This document shows, one piece after another, positions 38,050 through 47,543 of a stretch of DNA of 64,000 nucleotides. A program made the translations under genes and the position numbers. This DNA comes from Bdellovibrionaceae bacterium UBA1609 (GTDB lineage: Bacteria > Bdellovibrionota > Bdellovibrionia > Bdellovibrionales > UBA1609). The notes beneath the pieces were generated by a model. That model ran no database searches, had not been told where the DNA came from, and saw nothing but the letters and a program-made list of their open reading frames with translations. How positions within the stretch are numbered: the first letter of the stretch is position 1; each line of letters begins with the position of its first letter. The stretch lies in assembly GCA_002321895.1 (NCBI GenBank), contig DCMZ01000015.1, forward strand, positions 1-64,000, written 5' to 3'.

Positions 38050-39407
38050 GGAAACCTAACGAAAGCATCTACGAATACCTAAAGAAAAAGTACAGCCTAC
38101 CTACTTATGCACACCATAAAGCACCCATGTCCCGAAGAGACCTTATTAAACTGGGGGCCATTGCCGGTGGCGCTTTTGCTATGCCCTCACTCTTCCCGGC
38201 ACACACTTGGGCCGCCACTCGACCCCATATCCCATTCTTATGTTTTGACCTAGCCGGTGGCTTAGGTTTACCTGCCAATTTTTTAGTGGGGCAGCGAGGC
38301 GGCCCTCAAGAACTCTGTGATAAGTATCAACAGCATGGGTGGAACCCACTTGACGGCGTTGACAAATCCTTTGGATTACCAATGTCCGTACAATCCAGTC
38401 AGATACTTACCGGACTTAAAGAAACGCTACCGGAGGCCATTCTTAATCAAGGGACAAATCGATTGTTTCAAATGGCCTCTATGGCCACATTCTCATTGGA
38501 TGATGATGGCGAAACCCCGCAATCCGCTTTAACGTTAATCTCTAAAGCTGGACTCATCGGAGAAAAACTAAAATCTGGTATTGGCTTAAAGTCTTCTCCT
38601 TCGGGCGGACATACAAGACCCTATCTGCCTGATTCTAGCTTTCGCCCAAAATATCTCCGCGGAATTTCAGAAGTAGAAACCATGACCTCTATTGGAAGCT
38701 TCTTTATGAATCTTCCGAAAAGTGCAAAAGAAGAAATTTTTAGTCAATGGAGCGACCATGCCGTTAACTATCCCGAATTGCAGGCCGCCTATGATGATCT
38801 TGCAAACTTTGGCGATTCCCATACGAAGGGAGATCCTAGAAAAGTGGAATCGGTTCGAAACATATATACTGACATGACCAATAATTCCACTGAAGCCCTC
38901 AGGGCTGCCGTTGTGTATAACGTACTTAAAGGCTACTCAGGTCCAGGGGTGATTACCATAGAAGATTGTGATTATCACGATGGTAGCTCCACCACAGGGG
39001 ATGCCAAAGATTTAGAATTCGGTCGCGAATTAGGTCGAGCCGTCGCTCTTGCCCACGCCTTGGAGACCCCATTGTTTATTCACATCATCACAGATGGAGG
39101 GGTTTACGCCAATTCGGAGAGCTACGATCGCAAATGGCTCGGAGATGCTAGCCTGCACGCTCTGTCCATCATGGGTTTCTACGACCCAACGGGTAAGACA
39201 GAACAATTAAAATTGCAATTGGGTCACTACACCCGAGAAGGGGAAGTTTCATTGAGTAATAACAATCCTGTGGCCAATGAAGCCGGAATGATCAAAGCCG
39301 TGCTGAGCAACTACCTCGCCCTCAATGGACTAGAGGGAAATATTCAAGAACTTACCGGCATGCGTATTCAGCCAGCCACTATAGATGAATTGAGGGTGTT
39401 TGGATGA
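38046..39407 (+). CDS. Tat-exported DUF1501-like protein
   Basis: The protein has 453 residues. The N-terminus has a twin-arginine signal (MSRRDLIKLGAIAGGAFAMP, about 28-47) after a 27-residue leader. This means it is exported folded, often with a cofactor. The start of the mature part (HIPFLCFDLAGGLGLPANFL) and the later DYHDGSST, ELGRAVALAHALETPLF and TDGGVYANSESYDRKWLG fit the order of DUF1501 proteins, which are distant sulfatase-like proteins. Catalytic residues cannot be confirmed. DUF1501 genes usually pair with DUF1800 or DUF1588/1592 genes; here the partner appears to be split. Confidence 0.78.
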   Translation: MRKPNESIYEYLKKKYSLPTYAHHKAPMSRRDLIKLGAIAGGAFAMPSLFPAHTWAATRPHIPFLCFDLAGGLGLPANFLVGQRGGPQELCDKYQQHGWNPLDGVDKSFGLPMSVQSSQILTGLKETLPEAILNQGTNRLFQMASMATFSLDDDGETPQSALTLISKAGLIGEKLKSGIGLKSSPSGGHTRPYLPDSSFRPKYLRGISEVETMTSIGSFFMNLPKSAKEEIFSQWSDHAVNYPELQAAYDDLANFGDSHTKGDPRKVESVRNIYTDMTNNSTEALRAAVVYNVLKGYSGPGVITIEDCDYHDGSSTTGDAKDLEFGRELGRAVALAHALETPLFIHIITDGGVYANSESYDRKWLGDASLHALSIMGFYDPTGKTEQLKLQLGHYTREGEVSLSNNNPVANEAGMIKAVLSNYLALNGLEGNIQELTGMRIQPATIDELRVFG

Positions 39408-41437
39408 AACGACTCAACCTTATATTAATTTTAATTTCTATTGGATTAATGCCCGCCTACGGCTTAGCAGACCAAGCCGAAACCAACGAGCGCATTGCAC
39501 TTGAGGAGTTTCGTAATACAGTTCATCCTTTTTTACGACAGCGCTGTGTGGAATGTCATGGAGAGCAAGCCGAAGACCCGGCTGGCCCCAAGCACACTCA
39601 CTCAAATCCAGAACTAGCCTTCCCTGAGTTTTGGCGACGAATGAATGTAGAAAACCTAGAGTTGTCCAGCTTTTGGCGAACGGGTTCGAACAAACACTAC
39701 TGCCAAGAGTACAATTTTAATTGCGACATTGAAGATCAAGTGGTGGCCGACCTGCAAACCACATTAAACGCCTTCGCCACTGCTGTTAAAGACAATGAGG
39801 AGTATAAATCCTTAGAAGAGGAAGATGACCCGGTTGTTACATTAGGCCCCTCGGAAGTGAAAACGCTCCAGTTTGACTTAGCAAAAGATGTGCGCAACCA
39901 GGATATCAAGATCGAGGTAGAGCTTGGACGCATAAAAACCTCTGACTTTTATTTTGTAGAGAGCATCTCCGTTTTAGCCCGAGCTGGTATCTACCATCTT
40001 CAAGGAGTGCATCTTCTTATTGACGGACAGGCCCCCGTGAAATCTACGGGTTATGAAAATCTAGAACGAACTTTAATCTACTCTAACCCCATTCCGGACA
40101 ACTTGAATCACTTCCAATCGCAGAGTGAAATGTTTAAAAATCGGGAAGTTGTTAAGAAACCGTTAGCACCTTATCGGCCTATAATAGAGCTACAAGAGGG
40201 CTCCCGGATTAGCATTAAAGTGGATAACTTTGTGGAAATGTGGAGAGCACCGGACTCCTTTTGTACCTCTATGAGTTATAACGCCCCTGGTGCCCAAAAC
40301 ATAAAATCATTTTATCACCAACCCACTCAAGACAGCGACCTACCCAAGGTTGCCAATTTTGGAAATAGTGATGATCACTTATTCCAGAAAGTCTGCTCCA
40401 TGGTTGAAGCCGAAATAAACTTTCGTTCCCCCCGTCGCTCCCCTATTTTGTCTTATGCCCCTGAAGACAGAGTTAGCATGTACATGAAATTTATCACCGA
40501 AACTTGGAAAGTTTGGAGAGAGATGGACTCACCTGGTCGCTCTTGGGAGCCTTATGTGATAGCCGATTTACTGAATGAAGACTCTCGATTGGAGTATGCA
40601 CCACTAAGAGGCGAACATTTATACAACATAGCGGGCTGCGTGAACTGCCATGGTGCAGATGCCGCCGGTGGTTTCGGCATGAAATCTCCTTTCGGAACTT
40701 TCTATTCCCCGAGCATTGTCCGAAATTCCCAAACCAAAACTATTTTTGGAAATGGTATTGAGAGAGTGACCATGAATATAGGGAGCAATTTAAATACTTG
40801 GACTTTCTCAGACTTCAAGGATGCCATTCGAAAAGGTAAAAATCCTAAGACCCATGAACCCTACTATCCGTCGTTTCCATTTATCTCCTACGGAGCGATG
40901 ACTGATGAGGACTTAGAGGCCATTTGGAATTATTTAGAAACATTGCCCGGCACCAACAAAACCAATAAGTCCCACGAAATGAAGGGCCTCGCTAAGTGGG
41001 GTGGTGCTTTGGGTCTCAAAAACACGGGTTTAGATACCTGGAGGTCTGGATCGATGACTTCTGAAGAATTGAATTCCTCTAAAATTAAATCAGCTCGTCA
41101 TCCCGAAGGGGCTTACTTAGCCAATGCTGTCATGCACTGTGCCGAATGTCACACCACCAGAAACTTACTATTCCAATGGAAAGAGGATGAGTGGATGAAA
41201 GGCGGCATGGAGCTGATAGAACTCGATGGAAGTAAACAAAAAGTGCCTTCCATTGCCTCCGGCTCAAAGATGAGTCAATGGTCACGAGAAGGGCTCATTG
41301 GGTACTTACGCACCGGACAGGCGCCGGACGGCTCACTGGCTGACGGTAAAATGCGCGAAGTGATTGAGAACCAGTCTTCAAAACTCACTGAGCGGCAAAT
41401 GAACCAACTCGTCGATTACCTCATGAATGACCTATAA
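39404..41437 (+). CDS. Exported multihaem c-type cytochrome-like protein
   Basis: The protein has 677 residues with a signal peptide (about 1-22, ending AYGLA). Three CxxCH haem motifs are seen: C48/C51/H52 (RCVECHGEQ), C412/C415/H416 (AGCVNCHGAD) and C579/C582/H583 (HCAECHTTR). The first sits in a planctomycete-type cytochrome setting (FRNTVHPFLRQRCVECHG). The last two belong to class I cytochrome c domains. A beta-rich non-haem region of about 300 residues lies between. It should carry electrons in the periplasm. It is the last gene of the seven-gene operon, followed by a long inverted repeat. Confidence 0.85.
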   Translation: MKRLNLILILISIGLMPAYGLADQAETNERIALEEFRNTVHPFLRQRCVECHGEQAEDPAGPKHTHSNPELAFPEFWRRMNVENLELSSFWRTGSNKHYCQEYNFNCDIEDQVVADLQTTLNAFATAVKDNEEYKSLEEEDDPVVTLGPSEVKTLQFDLAKDVRNQDIKIEVELGRIKTSDFYFVESISVLARAGIYHLQGVHLLIDGQAPVKSTGYENLERTLIYSNPIPDNLNHFQSQSEMFKNREVVKKPLAPYRPIIELQEGSRISIKVDNFVEMWRAPDSFCTSMSYNAPGAQNIKSFYHQPTQDSDLPKVANFGNSDDHLFQKVCSMVEAEINFRSPRRSPILSYAPEDRVSMYMKFITETWKVWREMDSPGRSWEPYVIADLLNEDSRLEYAPLRGEHLYNIAGCVNCHGADAAGGFGMKSPFGTFYSPSIVRNSQTKTIFGNGIERVTMNIGSNLNTWTFSDFKDAIRKGKNPKTHEPYYPSFPFISYGAMTDEDLEAIWNYLETLPGTNKTNKSHEMKGLAKWGGALGLKNTGLDTWRSGSMTSEELNSSKIKSARHPEGAYLANAVMHCAECHTTRNLLFQWKEDEWMKGGMELIELDGSKQKVPSIASGSKMSQWSREGLIGYLRTGQAPDGSLADGKMREVIENQSSKLTERQMNQLVDYLMNDL

Positions 41438-41438
41438 A

Positions 41439-41492
41439 AGGTACCAGGTCCTTTTTACCTTGCCCCGCATCCGAAAAAGGGACCTGGTACCT
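41439..41492. repeat. Long inverted repeat after the cytochrome operon
   Basis: Arms of 18 and 19 bases, identical except for one extra G (AGGTACCAGGTCC... and ...GGACCTGGTACCT), flank a 17-base loop. Both arms have A/T runs at their inner ends. It may act as a terminator or be a palindromic repeat of the type seen at 49596 and 60274. Confidence 0.75.
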
Positions 41493-41550
41493 GAGAAAAG
41501 ATGGGCGGAGTCATTGCGTCAGGGGCGGTGACCCCCTATAACTGTGAACC

Positions 41551-43794
41551 ATGTCTGAAGAACTGTTATTTCAAAACGAACTCAATCCTCGTCAATTGGC
41601 CGCTGTACACAAAATCGAAGGCCCTCTTCTGGTTGTGGCTGGTGCCGGCTCAGGAAAAACCCGAGTCCTCACCTACCGCTTTGCCAACATCATTGCCCAA
41701 GGCATGGCCCAACCCACTGAGATTCTGTGCGTGACCTTTACCAATAAAGCCGCTCGAGAGATGTCCGAACGGATTTATGGGCTACTCGACAATTTGGAAA
41801 TCCCTACCCACGAACCGCTATGGATCAGTACCTTTCACAGCACTTGTGTTCGGATATTACGGGAGCATATCCATTTAATGGATTACCAACCCTTCTTTGG
41901 AATCTATGATTCTTCTGACCAGCTAAGTCTTGTAAAAAAATGTCTCAACGCCCTCAACATCAACGACAAAACTTACCCTGCCAAAGGATTCCAATCTCGA
42001 ATCAACTCGGCCAAAATGGAAGGGGTAACCCCGGATAATTTAGAGCGTCGTTCTGACTTTTTAATGGATGACCAAACTCTTGATGTGTACAAAATGTACG
42101 AGCTGGAAATGAAACGGGCCAACAGTTTAGACTTTGCCGACTTACTTTTAAAAACCAATGAACTGTTTGATATGTATCCGGCCATACTGGAAGCCTATCA
42201 AGATCGGTTCAAGTTTATCATGGTGGATGAGTATCAAGACACCAATCATGTCCAATACAAATTGGTAAAGTCCCTATCTGAGAAATACAAAAATCTTTGT
42301 GTGGTCGGTGACGAAGACCAAAGCATCTACTCTTGGCGTGGAGCCGACATCACCAATATTTTGAGCTTTGAAAAGGACTTTCCTAAAGGCGAAGTGGTTA
42401 AGCTAGAGGAAAACTACCGTTCCACGCGTAATATCGTAGAGGCGGCCAGTGCTCTGATTAAAAACAACACCCAGAGAAAAGAGAAAGTGCTCTTCACCAG
42501 CAATGAAGAAGGGGAAAAGATCACCGTCCATGGCGCAAGCAGTGAATACGACGAAGCTCGTTTTGTGGTTGGTAAAATGGATGATGCCTACAAGTCTGGT
42601 CAGTTTGACTACAATGATATGGCCATCTTCTACCGCACCAATGCTCAATCCCGGGTGCTGGAAGATGAGTTGCGTACCCGCGGGCTTCCCTACCGGATCG
42701 TAGGCGGCCTCAAGTTCTATGAAAGACGAGAAATTAAAGACATCTTGGCTTACTTAAAATTAGTTTTAAACCCTACTGACGATGTCTCATTGAAACGGAT
42801 CATTAATGTTCCGGCTCGAGGCATTGGTAAAACCACCGTAGAGAAATTAGAAGCCTTTGCCGCCGAAAGTGGCGTCAGCCTGTTCGAAGCCCTACCTAAA
42901 GCCATTAATGCAAAGATTGTTCATGCCGGAGGCTGCAAGAAACTCGCAGGGTTTTATAGACTCTTACAAGATATCGCTGAGTTTTCTAAAGGCACTACAG
43001 CCACAGACACTTATCTCTATGTGTTGGATAAAACCGGATACGCCCAAAAGCTCAAAGAGGAAAACACCACTGAGTCCATGGCCCGTATTGATAACTTGGA
43101 AGAATTTAACAACGCCATTGCGCAATTTGAAAGTGAACGCGGTGATGAAGCGAGCCTGCAAAGCTTTTTAGAAGAGATGGCACTAGTTAGTGATGTAGAT
43201 AAAATGGAGGAGTCTGAGGACGCCGTCACCATGATGACTCTACATATCTCTAAGGGCTTGGAATACCCACTGGTGTTTATCGTGGGAATGGAAAATGGAT
43301 TGTTTCCCGTGATGTCCTTTGACAATGGAGAAGATGATCTGGAAGAGGAGCGTCGACTGGCCTACGTGGGCATCACTCGAGCCCGCAAGAAGCTTTACCT
43401 CACCCACGCCCATCACCGGCGTGTATGGGGCCAGGAAAAAAGCCATGAGCCCAGTAAGTTCATAGAAGAAATACCCGATGAGTATTTGGAGCAAAAATCC
43501 GGTGGACGCAAAAAATCCAAGTTTATGGATCGATATGCGCAATCATCCAGCCGCCCTAAGTATGATGAGTTTAACCAGTCCTCCCCGTCTTTTGAAGACT
43601 TCTCCCAAGACTTCTATGACGAAAACGAGGCCGATGGATTTCAAAAAGGGATGACCGTTCGTCATCCCACTTTTGGTGTAGGCAATATCTTTAAAGTGGA
43701 AGGCTCCGGTGACAATCAAAAAGTCAGCGTCCAATTTGGCGATCGTGCCGTTAAGAAGTTCGTAGTAAAGTACGCCCGACTGGAAATTCTTTAG
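41551..43794 (+). CDS. UvrD/PcrA-family DNA helicase
   Basis: The protein has 747 residues and is a superfamily I 3'-5' DNA helicase for repair and rescue of replication forks. Motif I is AGAGSGKT (30-37), motif Ia is VTFTNKAAREM, motif II is VDEYQDTN (225-232), motif III is GDEDQSIYSWRGAD and motif VI is VGITRARKKLYLTHA. The C-terminus ends in a Tudor-like RNA-polymerase-binding fold (MTVRHPTFGVGNIFKVEG), as in PcrA and UvrD. Length is normal. No clear ribosome binding site precedes ATG 41551. It is most similar in layout to PcrA. Confidence 0.94.
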   Translation: MSEELLFQNELNPRQLAAVHKIEGPLLVVAGAGSGKTRVLTYRFANIIAQGMAQPTEILCVTFTNKAAREMSERIYGLLDNLEIPTHEPLWISTFHSTCVRILREHIHLMDYQPFFGIYDSSDQLSLVKKCLNALNINDKTYPAKGFQSRINSAKMEGVTPDNLERRSDFLMDDQTLDVYKMYELEMKRANSLDFADLLLKTNELFDMYPAILEAYQDRFKFIMVDEYQDTNHVQYKLVKSLSEKYKNLCVVGDEDQSIYSWRGADITNILSFEKDFPKGEVVKLEENYRSTRNIVEAASALIKNNTQRKEKVLFTSNEEGEKITVHGASSEYDEARFVVGKMDDAYKSGQFDYNDMAIFYRTNAQSRVLEDELRTRGLPYRIVGGLKFYERREIKDILAYLKLVLNPTDDVSLKRIINVPARGIGKTTVEKLEAFAAESGVSLFEALPKAINAKIVHAGGCKKLAGFYRLLQDIAEFSKGTTATDTYLYVLDKTGYAQKLKEENTTESMARIDNLEEFNNAIAQFESERGDEASLQSFLEEMALVSDVDKMEESEDAVTMMTLHISKGLEYPLVFIVGMENGLFPVMSFDNGEDDLEEERRLAYVGITRARKKLYLTHAHHRRVWGQEKSHEPSKFIEEIPDEYLEQKSGGRKKSKFMDRYAQSSSRPKYDEFNQSSPSFEDFSQDFYDENEADGFQKGMTVRHPTFGVGNIFKVEGSGDNQKVSVQFGDRAVKKFVVKYARLEIL

Positions 43795-43813
43795 TCTCGA
43801 CGCTTAAATTCAA

Positions 43814-45217
43814 CTACATCAAACCACGAGTGTAATCACAGTTATTAGATAAAGACTCTCGATCACCATCTTTTGTGGTGATCTCTTCACACTCCTCACC
43901 TAATAGGGGCTCTCCATCGTCATCCGCCACGAGATCATCGGTGAGCGATTGTGAGACTTCATCAAAGTCCGCATTATTGCCACTGAAAGGCACTCGAGCT
44001 ACGAACAATCCAAAAACAATGGAGCTGGCAATCAGTACCGTCTTTAAAATCACTTCCATACTACTGTCATTGAACTCCATTAAGGATTGAAAGCTGGACA
44101 TGGCAAATAATCCGGGCACTAATGACAATATTCCCGGCACGGAAAAGATCTGAGAAGGTAGCTTAATCAAAGCACCAAAGGCCACACTTAAAAGCCCCAC
44201 CAATAAGCTGGTTAAAAACGTCAAAGAGATGAGATAATCAGGATGGGACAATTCACGAATTAAAATCCAACCCACGATGGACGTGAACAGAACTCCCGGC
44301 ATTGCACGACGAGGCACCTGAAAGCGCATGGCAATGGCAAGAACTAGAGTGAAATAAATCAAATAGGGAGCTACAGGCCCAAGCACTGCCCCCACATCCA
44401 CTCCAGGAGTAGACAAACTAAAATGGCCAATATCGATAAATTGAGCCAAGTCATTCACTAGTAAGTAACTGATAAACAAACCCAACCCAGTAACAAAAGT
44501 CTGCAACAGCTTTACCAAGCCCGAAACATAGTTCTGCTCTGCCAACTCACTAATTCCTGTAGTCAGCATCAAACTGGGGATTAATATAATCACCGAACCA
44601 ATGGCCAAGGCCTCCATGGGCAAACTTAAAACCGTCGATAACAGCATAGCCAAAGATAAACCCACGACCCCGCCTAAAAAGCGAGTGAACAAAGGGTTAA
44701 AATTAAAGTGATGGGTAAAGGGACCAACGATCACGAAAACCAACATGGTGATTAAGCCGGCGATGGCTGAAGCATACAGTTCCCCAAAGTTAAGCAATGT
44801 TGCACTAAACCCAACTAAGTAAGCTCCGATGAGTTTAAGTGTTTGCCTCCACGGCATCATGTCTGGATCCGACGTCTTCACAATATGAATGGCTTCGCTG
44901 GGGTGAATTTCACCCTTGGAGAGACGAATCAACAAGGTCTCCATTTGGTCCAACTCGGTGAGATTAAAACTCACGTCCTTCACGCGCCCCACAAAAGTCA
45001 CCACTCGAGTTTTACTGGGGTTCAAGGCCGAAACAAATACGCCAGTGGGGGTAGAGAACACTTCTGTTTTGTAACCGAAAGCTTTTCCAGCCTTTAAGAT
45101 ATACTGCTCTAATCGTGAGGCGGGTCCTCCGCAGGACAGATACCTACACCCTAACCTTACAGCGGCTCGCACAAACAGCGAGACTTCTTTTAAAATTTGA
45201 CTCTCATTCTTACTCAT
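43814..45217 (-). CDS. ThrE-type threonine/serine exporter family protein
   Basis: The protein has 467 residues. The N-terminal cytoplasmic domain (about 1-135) follows the DUF1212 pattern of ThrE: YLSCGGPASRLEQYILKAG and FSTPTGVFVSAL. About ten membrane segments follow in two groups. The acidic C-terminus (DDLVADDDGEPLLGEECEE) is cytoplasmic. ThrE-family members export threonine, serine or related small molecules. The substrate here is not known. Confidence 0.87.
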   Translation of the reverse strand: MSKNESQILKEVSLFVRAAVRLGCRYLSCGGPASRLEQYILKAGKAFGYKTEVFSTPTGVFVSALNPSKTRVVTFVGRVKDVSFNLTELDQMETLLIRLSKGEIHPSEAIHIVKTSDPDMMPWRQTLKLIGAYLVGFSATLLNFGELYASAIAGLITMLVFVIVGPFTHHFNFNPLFTRFLGGVVGLSLAMLLSTVLSLPMEALAIGSVIILIPSLMLTTGISELAEQNYVSGLVKLLQTFVTGLGLFISYLLVNDLAQFIDIGHFSLSTPGVDVGAVLGPVAPYLIYFTLVLAIAMRFQVPRRAMPGVLFTSIVGWILIRELSHPDYLISLTFLTSLLVGLLSVAFGALIKLPSQIFSVPGILSLVPGLFAMSSFQSLMEFNDSSMEVILKTVLIASSIVFGLFVARVPFSGNNADFDEVSQSLTDDLVADDDGEPLLGEECEEITTKDGDRESLSNNCDYTRGLM

Positions 45218-45323
45218 CGCACGGGGCTCCTAGCCCTTAAATAACAAAGACTATTGTCTTCGAAAACCCCGTCTTCGCAACCCTAATCCGATTCAAAATA
45301 AATCTTACAATAAGTGTAACAAA

Positions 45324-46496
45324 TTACGACGGTGTCTCGTTCTCATAGAATGAAACATCATCGGGTTTTATGAGAGTTTCTTTAGCAGGATTTATATATT
45401 CCGCAGTGACTCCATCCCAACCCGTGTAGGTCCTAGAATGTTGAGTGCGATGAATTTCAAAATCCGGATAGAGCGGAGCCTTACCTCCCCCATCAGGAAT
45501 ATCCAAACTCAAATTCGGCATGGCCAATCCAGAGGCTTTGCCCCATAGGGATTTTTGGATGCTCTCCGATTGCTCAATGGATGTACGTAGATGATCGGTT
45601 CCCTCGCTGGGGTCCACCTGAAACATATAATAGGGCTTCACTCTCAACGAAAGTAGCCGGCGCGACAAAGCATAAACCAAAGCAGGGTGATTGTTCACAC
45701 CATTGAGCAATACCATCTGGTTAAACACGGGCACCCCGTTATCCACCAAAAGCTCTAACGCATGAGCCGACTCTTGAGTGATCTCCCTGGGATGATTGAA
45801 GTGAGCCATAAAATAGACCGGCTTATTTCTACGAAAAATATTTACAAGCTCTTCGGAGATTCGCATGGGTGCCACCGTTGGGATCCGACTACCTATTCGT
45901 ACCAAATCCACATGGGGGATCTGCTGAACATCGGACAGCACCTTTTCCAGTCGAGCGTCACCCAAGGTCAGTGGATCCCCACCGGATAAAATGACCTCAC
46001 GGATTTCCGAGTGATTGGCGATGTAGTCCAAAGCCCGTGTGTATTCATCCTTAGACGGGAAAGCCTGGTCCTTTCCCGTAAAGTGTTTCCGCGTGCAATA
46101 GCGACAATAGACGCTGCAAAAGTCCGTCACCATGAATAAAACTCGATCCGGATATCGGTGAACGATGCGTTCGGTGGGCCGGTTTTTATTCTCTCCCAAA
46201 GGGTCCAACATCTGTTGCGCTCCGAGAGAGAGCTCTTTTAAATCCGGCATCAAAATTCTCTGAATCCCTGGGACGGGATCACTCCCTCCAGCCAAGGCCG
46301 CATAATAGGGAGTCACCCGTATATTGAACGAGGCCCGAGCCTTTTCAAAAGCGAGCACCTGATCTTCCGACAATTCCATATACTGCTGAAACTGCTCTGC
46401 CGTAGAAAGAGAGTTACGGTACTGCCATTTCCAAGACATCCAGTCTTCAAAAGACACACCTGGGGGTGGCTCTACTTTGTAAAATTCATAACCCAT
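45324..46496 (-). CDS. kamA: KamA-family lysine 2,3-aminomutase
   Basis: The protein has 390 residues from ATG 46496, with AGAGG five bases upstream. The radical SAM cluster motif C127-x3-C131-x2-C134 lies in DFCSVYCRYCTRKHF. ILSGGDPLTL and a PLP-lysine region near the C-terminus (DIPDGGGKAP) match the KamA/EpmB family. These enzymes move the amino group of L-lysine to give beta-lysine, for lysine breakdown or for EF-P modification. At this length, and without neighbouring epmA or efp, the metabolic KamA form is favoured but not certain. Confidence 0.88.
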   Translation of the reverse strand: MGYEFYKVEPPPGVSFEDWMSWKWQYRNSLSTAEQFQQYMELSEDQVLAFEKARASFNIRVTPYYAALAGGSDPVPGIQRILMPDLKELSLGAQQMLDPLGENKNRPTERIVHRYPDRVLFMVTDFCSVYCRYCTRKHFTGKDQAFPSKDEYTRALDYIANHSEIREVILSGGDPLTLGDARLEKVLSDVQQIPHVDLVRIGSRIPTVAPMRISEELVNIFRRNKPVYFMAHFNHPREITQESAHALELLVDNGVPVFNQMVLLNGVNNHPALVYALSRRLLSLRVKPYYMFQVDPSEGTDHLRTSIEQSESIQKSLWGKASGLAMPNLSLDIPDGGGKAPLYPDFEIHRTQHSRTYTGWDGVTAEYINPAKETLIKPDDVSFYENETPS

Positions 46497-46670
46497 AAAC
46501 ACCTCTTACCAGCCCCTCTCCTCATTGGCCACACACAATGACCGTAGAAAGCGAGTAATCCCTGGAACTGGCAGTAAAAAACTTTCAAGTCTGGCTTAGA
46601 TTCCTCGGACCCCCTGGGAGCTATGGTATAAGGCCTCAAAATCACCCCCCCACCAATTTGGAGGCATATT

Positions 46671-47258
46671 ATGACTAAAGCGGCATTACTACTATCCGCA
46701 CTACTATTTGCTGGCCCAGTTATGGCTGATATTTGCTCTTACAACAGTAAATCAGTGGCTCAAAGAGCTCGAAACTTCTTAGCCTACTACCCTGGAAAGG
46801 TTTATACCTTCTGTAAGCCTTGTGGAGATCAGGTGATGAAGATGGTTTACTTTGGTCTAATGGAACCCGAAGACTATAGCCATGATACACATGACAATCG
46901 CGCTATCAAGTTTGGTAAGCGAGAAGCTGGAGACACGACTTACTGGCAAGTTGTGCTTAACCCTGGTTTTGGCGACTCTGAACGCGAAATTGATCTCGCT
47001 TACGCCTATGTAAAACACCCAGAAAAAGAAGGTTATATGAACCTTGGGGCAATGTTCTCATGTATCAACGCTGCCGATTGGGGTGAAAATCCAGAAACCT
47101 TTAATACATCCATGGCTCTACAAGATGTGGATCAACCAGTATATTTATACCCAGGTAATTTTGTGGATAATGGAATTCTCGGCGTCGCAGACGACGTGAC
47201 GGACATAAATTTCTTTGACGACTTTTTAATCAAGTATCCCGATGCGGCCGTATTCTAG
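46671..47258 (+). CDS. Small exported protein of unknown function
   Basis: The protein has 195 residues with a signal peptide (about 1-19, ending GPVMA) and a GGAGG ribosome binding site. Four cysteines occur: CSY near the mature start, FCKPC, and MFSC. FCKPCGDQ resembles a CxxC redox or metal motif. The C-terminal part is acidic. I recognise no family. A terminator-like hairpin follows. Confidence 0.75.
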   Translation: MTKAALLLSALLFAGPVMADICSYNSKSVAQRARNFLAYYPGKVYTFCKPCGDQVMKMVYFGLMEPEDYSHDTHDNRAIKFGKREAGDTTYWQVVLNPGFGDSEREIDLAYAYVKHPEKEGYMNLGAMFSCINAADWGENPETFNTSMALQDVDQPVYLYPGNFVDNGILGVADDVTDINFFDDFLIKYPDAAVF

Positions 47259-47286
47259 TTAAATTATTGATATTATTAAACTTTTT

Positions 47287-47325
47287 ACCCTCGCCTGAAT
47301 TGTCAGGTGGGGGTGTTTTGTTTTT
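47287..47325 (+). terminator. Rho-independent terminator after the small exported protein
   Basis: Arms ACCCTCGCCTGA and TCAGGTGGGGGT pair around ATTG with a G-T wobble and one mismatch. A T-rich stretch (GTTTTGTTTTT) follows. Confidence 0.7.
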
Positions 47326-47543
47326 AGACACTTTAAGTAGCTAAAATTATTAACGAATTTTACCACCCCCAGAAGTGTCGAGTTTTCTGTCATCAGCCGG
47401 CTCCGCCACTGCTTTTTCTCCATTTTTTAAAATATTAAATGATTCAGGCTATTTACGGCATGCCAGATTCTGGAAGGGTATTTGTACTTAATCCAAGTAG
47501 CCTATCTTGCGTGGAGGGCAAGCGGCTACAAAGGAGAAGAGTA

